Shown: one piece after another, positions 21,178 through 22,500 of the stretch | Layout of the letters: each line of letters opens with the position of its first letter | Position numbering within the stretch: position 1 is the first letter of the stretch | The notes under the pieces: model-generated | What the model was told of the DNA's origin: nothing | What the model saw: only the letters and a program-made list of their open reading frames with translations | Database searches by the model: none | Program-made: the position numbers and the translations under genes | Assembly (NCBI GenBank): GCA_012036325.1 | Contig: JAAUPC010000002.1 | Location: 1-22,500 of the forward strand | DNA from: Paracoccaceae bacterium | Lineage (GTDB): Bacteria; Pseudomonadota; Alphaproteobacteria; Rhodobacterales; Rhodobacteraceae | Direction: 5' to 3' | Length of the DNA: 22,500 nt

Positions 21178-22500
<1,323 letters not shown>

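Overview
The window comes from an alphaproteobacterium, most likely a member of the Rhodobacterales (Rhodobacter/Paracoccus type). Base composition and third codon positions are rich in G and C. An rRNA operon end lies at the right, on the minus strand, in the order 23S-5S-tRNA-fMet typical of this group. The remaining 20.6 kb is an accessory element: a prophage or prophage-derived early region plus a conflict-system cargo. No integrase, capsid, tail or large-terminase gene is present.

Layout. Positions 1-742 are a mosaic of gene fragments: the start of a HIT-family gene on the plus strand, a possible HAMP-domain piece and a possible TPR piece on the minus strand, and the head of a phage small-terminase-like gene. 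Positions 854-2345 hold a rightward set: a small conserved hypothetical, a DUF3489 protein, and a Phd/YefM-ParE/RelE toxin-antitoxin pair behind a 14-bp inverted-repeat operator. From 15167 down to 2391 runs one long leftward operon, with many ATGA/GTGA start-stop overlaps. In transcription order it encodes an AlpA-like HTH protein, two hypotheticals, a RecA-fold ATPase, a probable ssDNA-binding protein, a DEAH helicase, a DUF6511 protein, a RecB/Cas4-like nuclease, a primase-helicase, a RuvC-like resolvase, a small hypothetical, a DUF6362 protein, a ParB-domain adenine methyltransferase, a C5-cytosine methyltransferase, a DUF7220 membrane protein and a small hypothetical. This is a replication/recombination module followed by a DNA-modification module. 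Its upstream region (15216-15342) carries helically phased GGGAT/ATCCC pentamers.

Positions 15369-16838 are the phage switch: an unrecognised leftward gene and a divergent CI-like S24 repressor, separated by overlapping promoters. Positions 17340-20625 carry an XRE regulator followed by a three-gene, ATGA-coupled operon that I read as an ABC-three component (ABC-3C) system: an effector with a restriction-endonuclease-like core, a small middle component, and a DUF2326 coiled-coil ABC ATPase. It is the best candidate in the window for an incompletely characterised biological system. It sits between the repressor and the 3' end of the tRNA-fMet gene, a usual cargo position and integration target.

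Five genes have their reading frame broken: the cytosine methyltransferase, DUF6362, the Cas4-like nuclease, the helicase and the DUF2326 ATPase. Four of the five are repaired by adding one C to a short C run, and in three cases the repaired stop or start restores a start-stop overlap with a neighbour. This looks more like homopolymer undercalling than decay, but the sequence alone cannot settle it.
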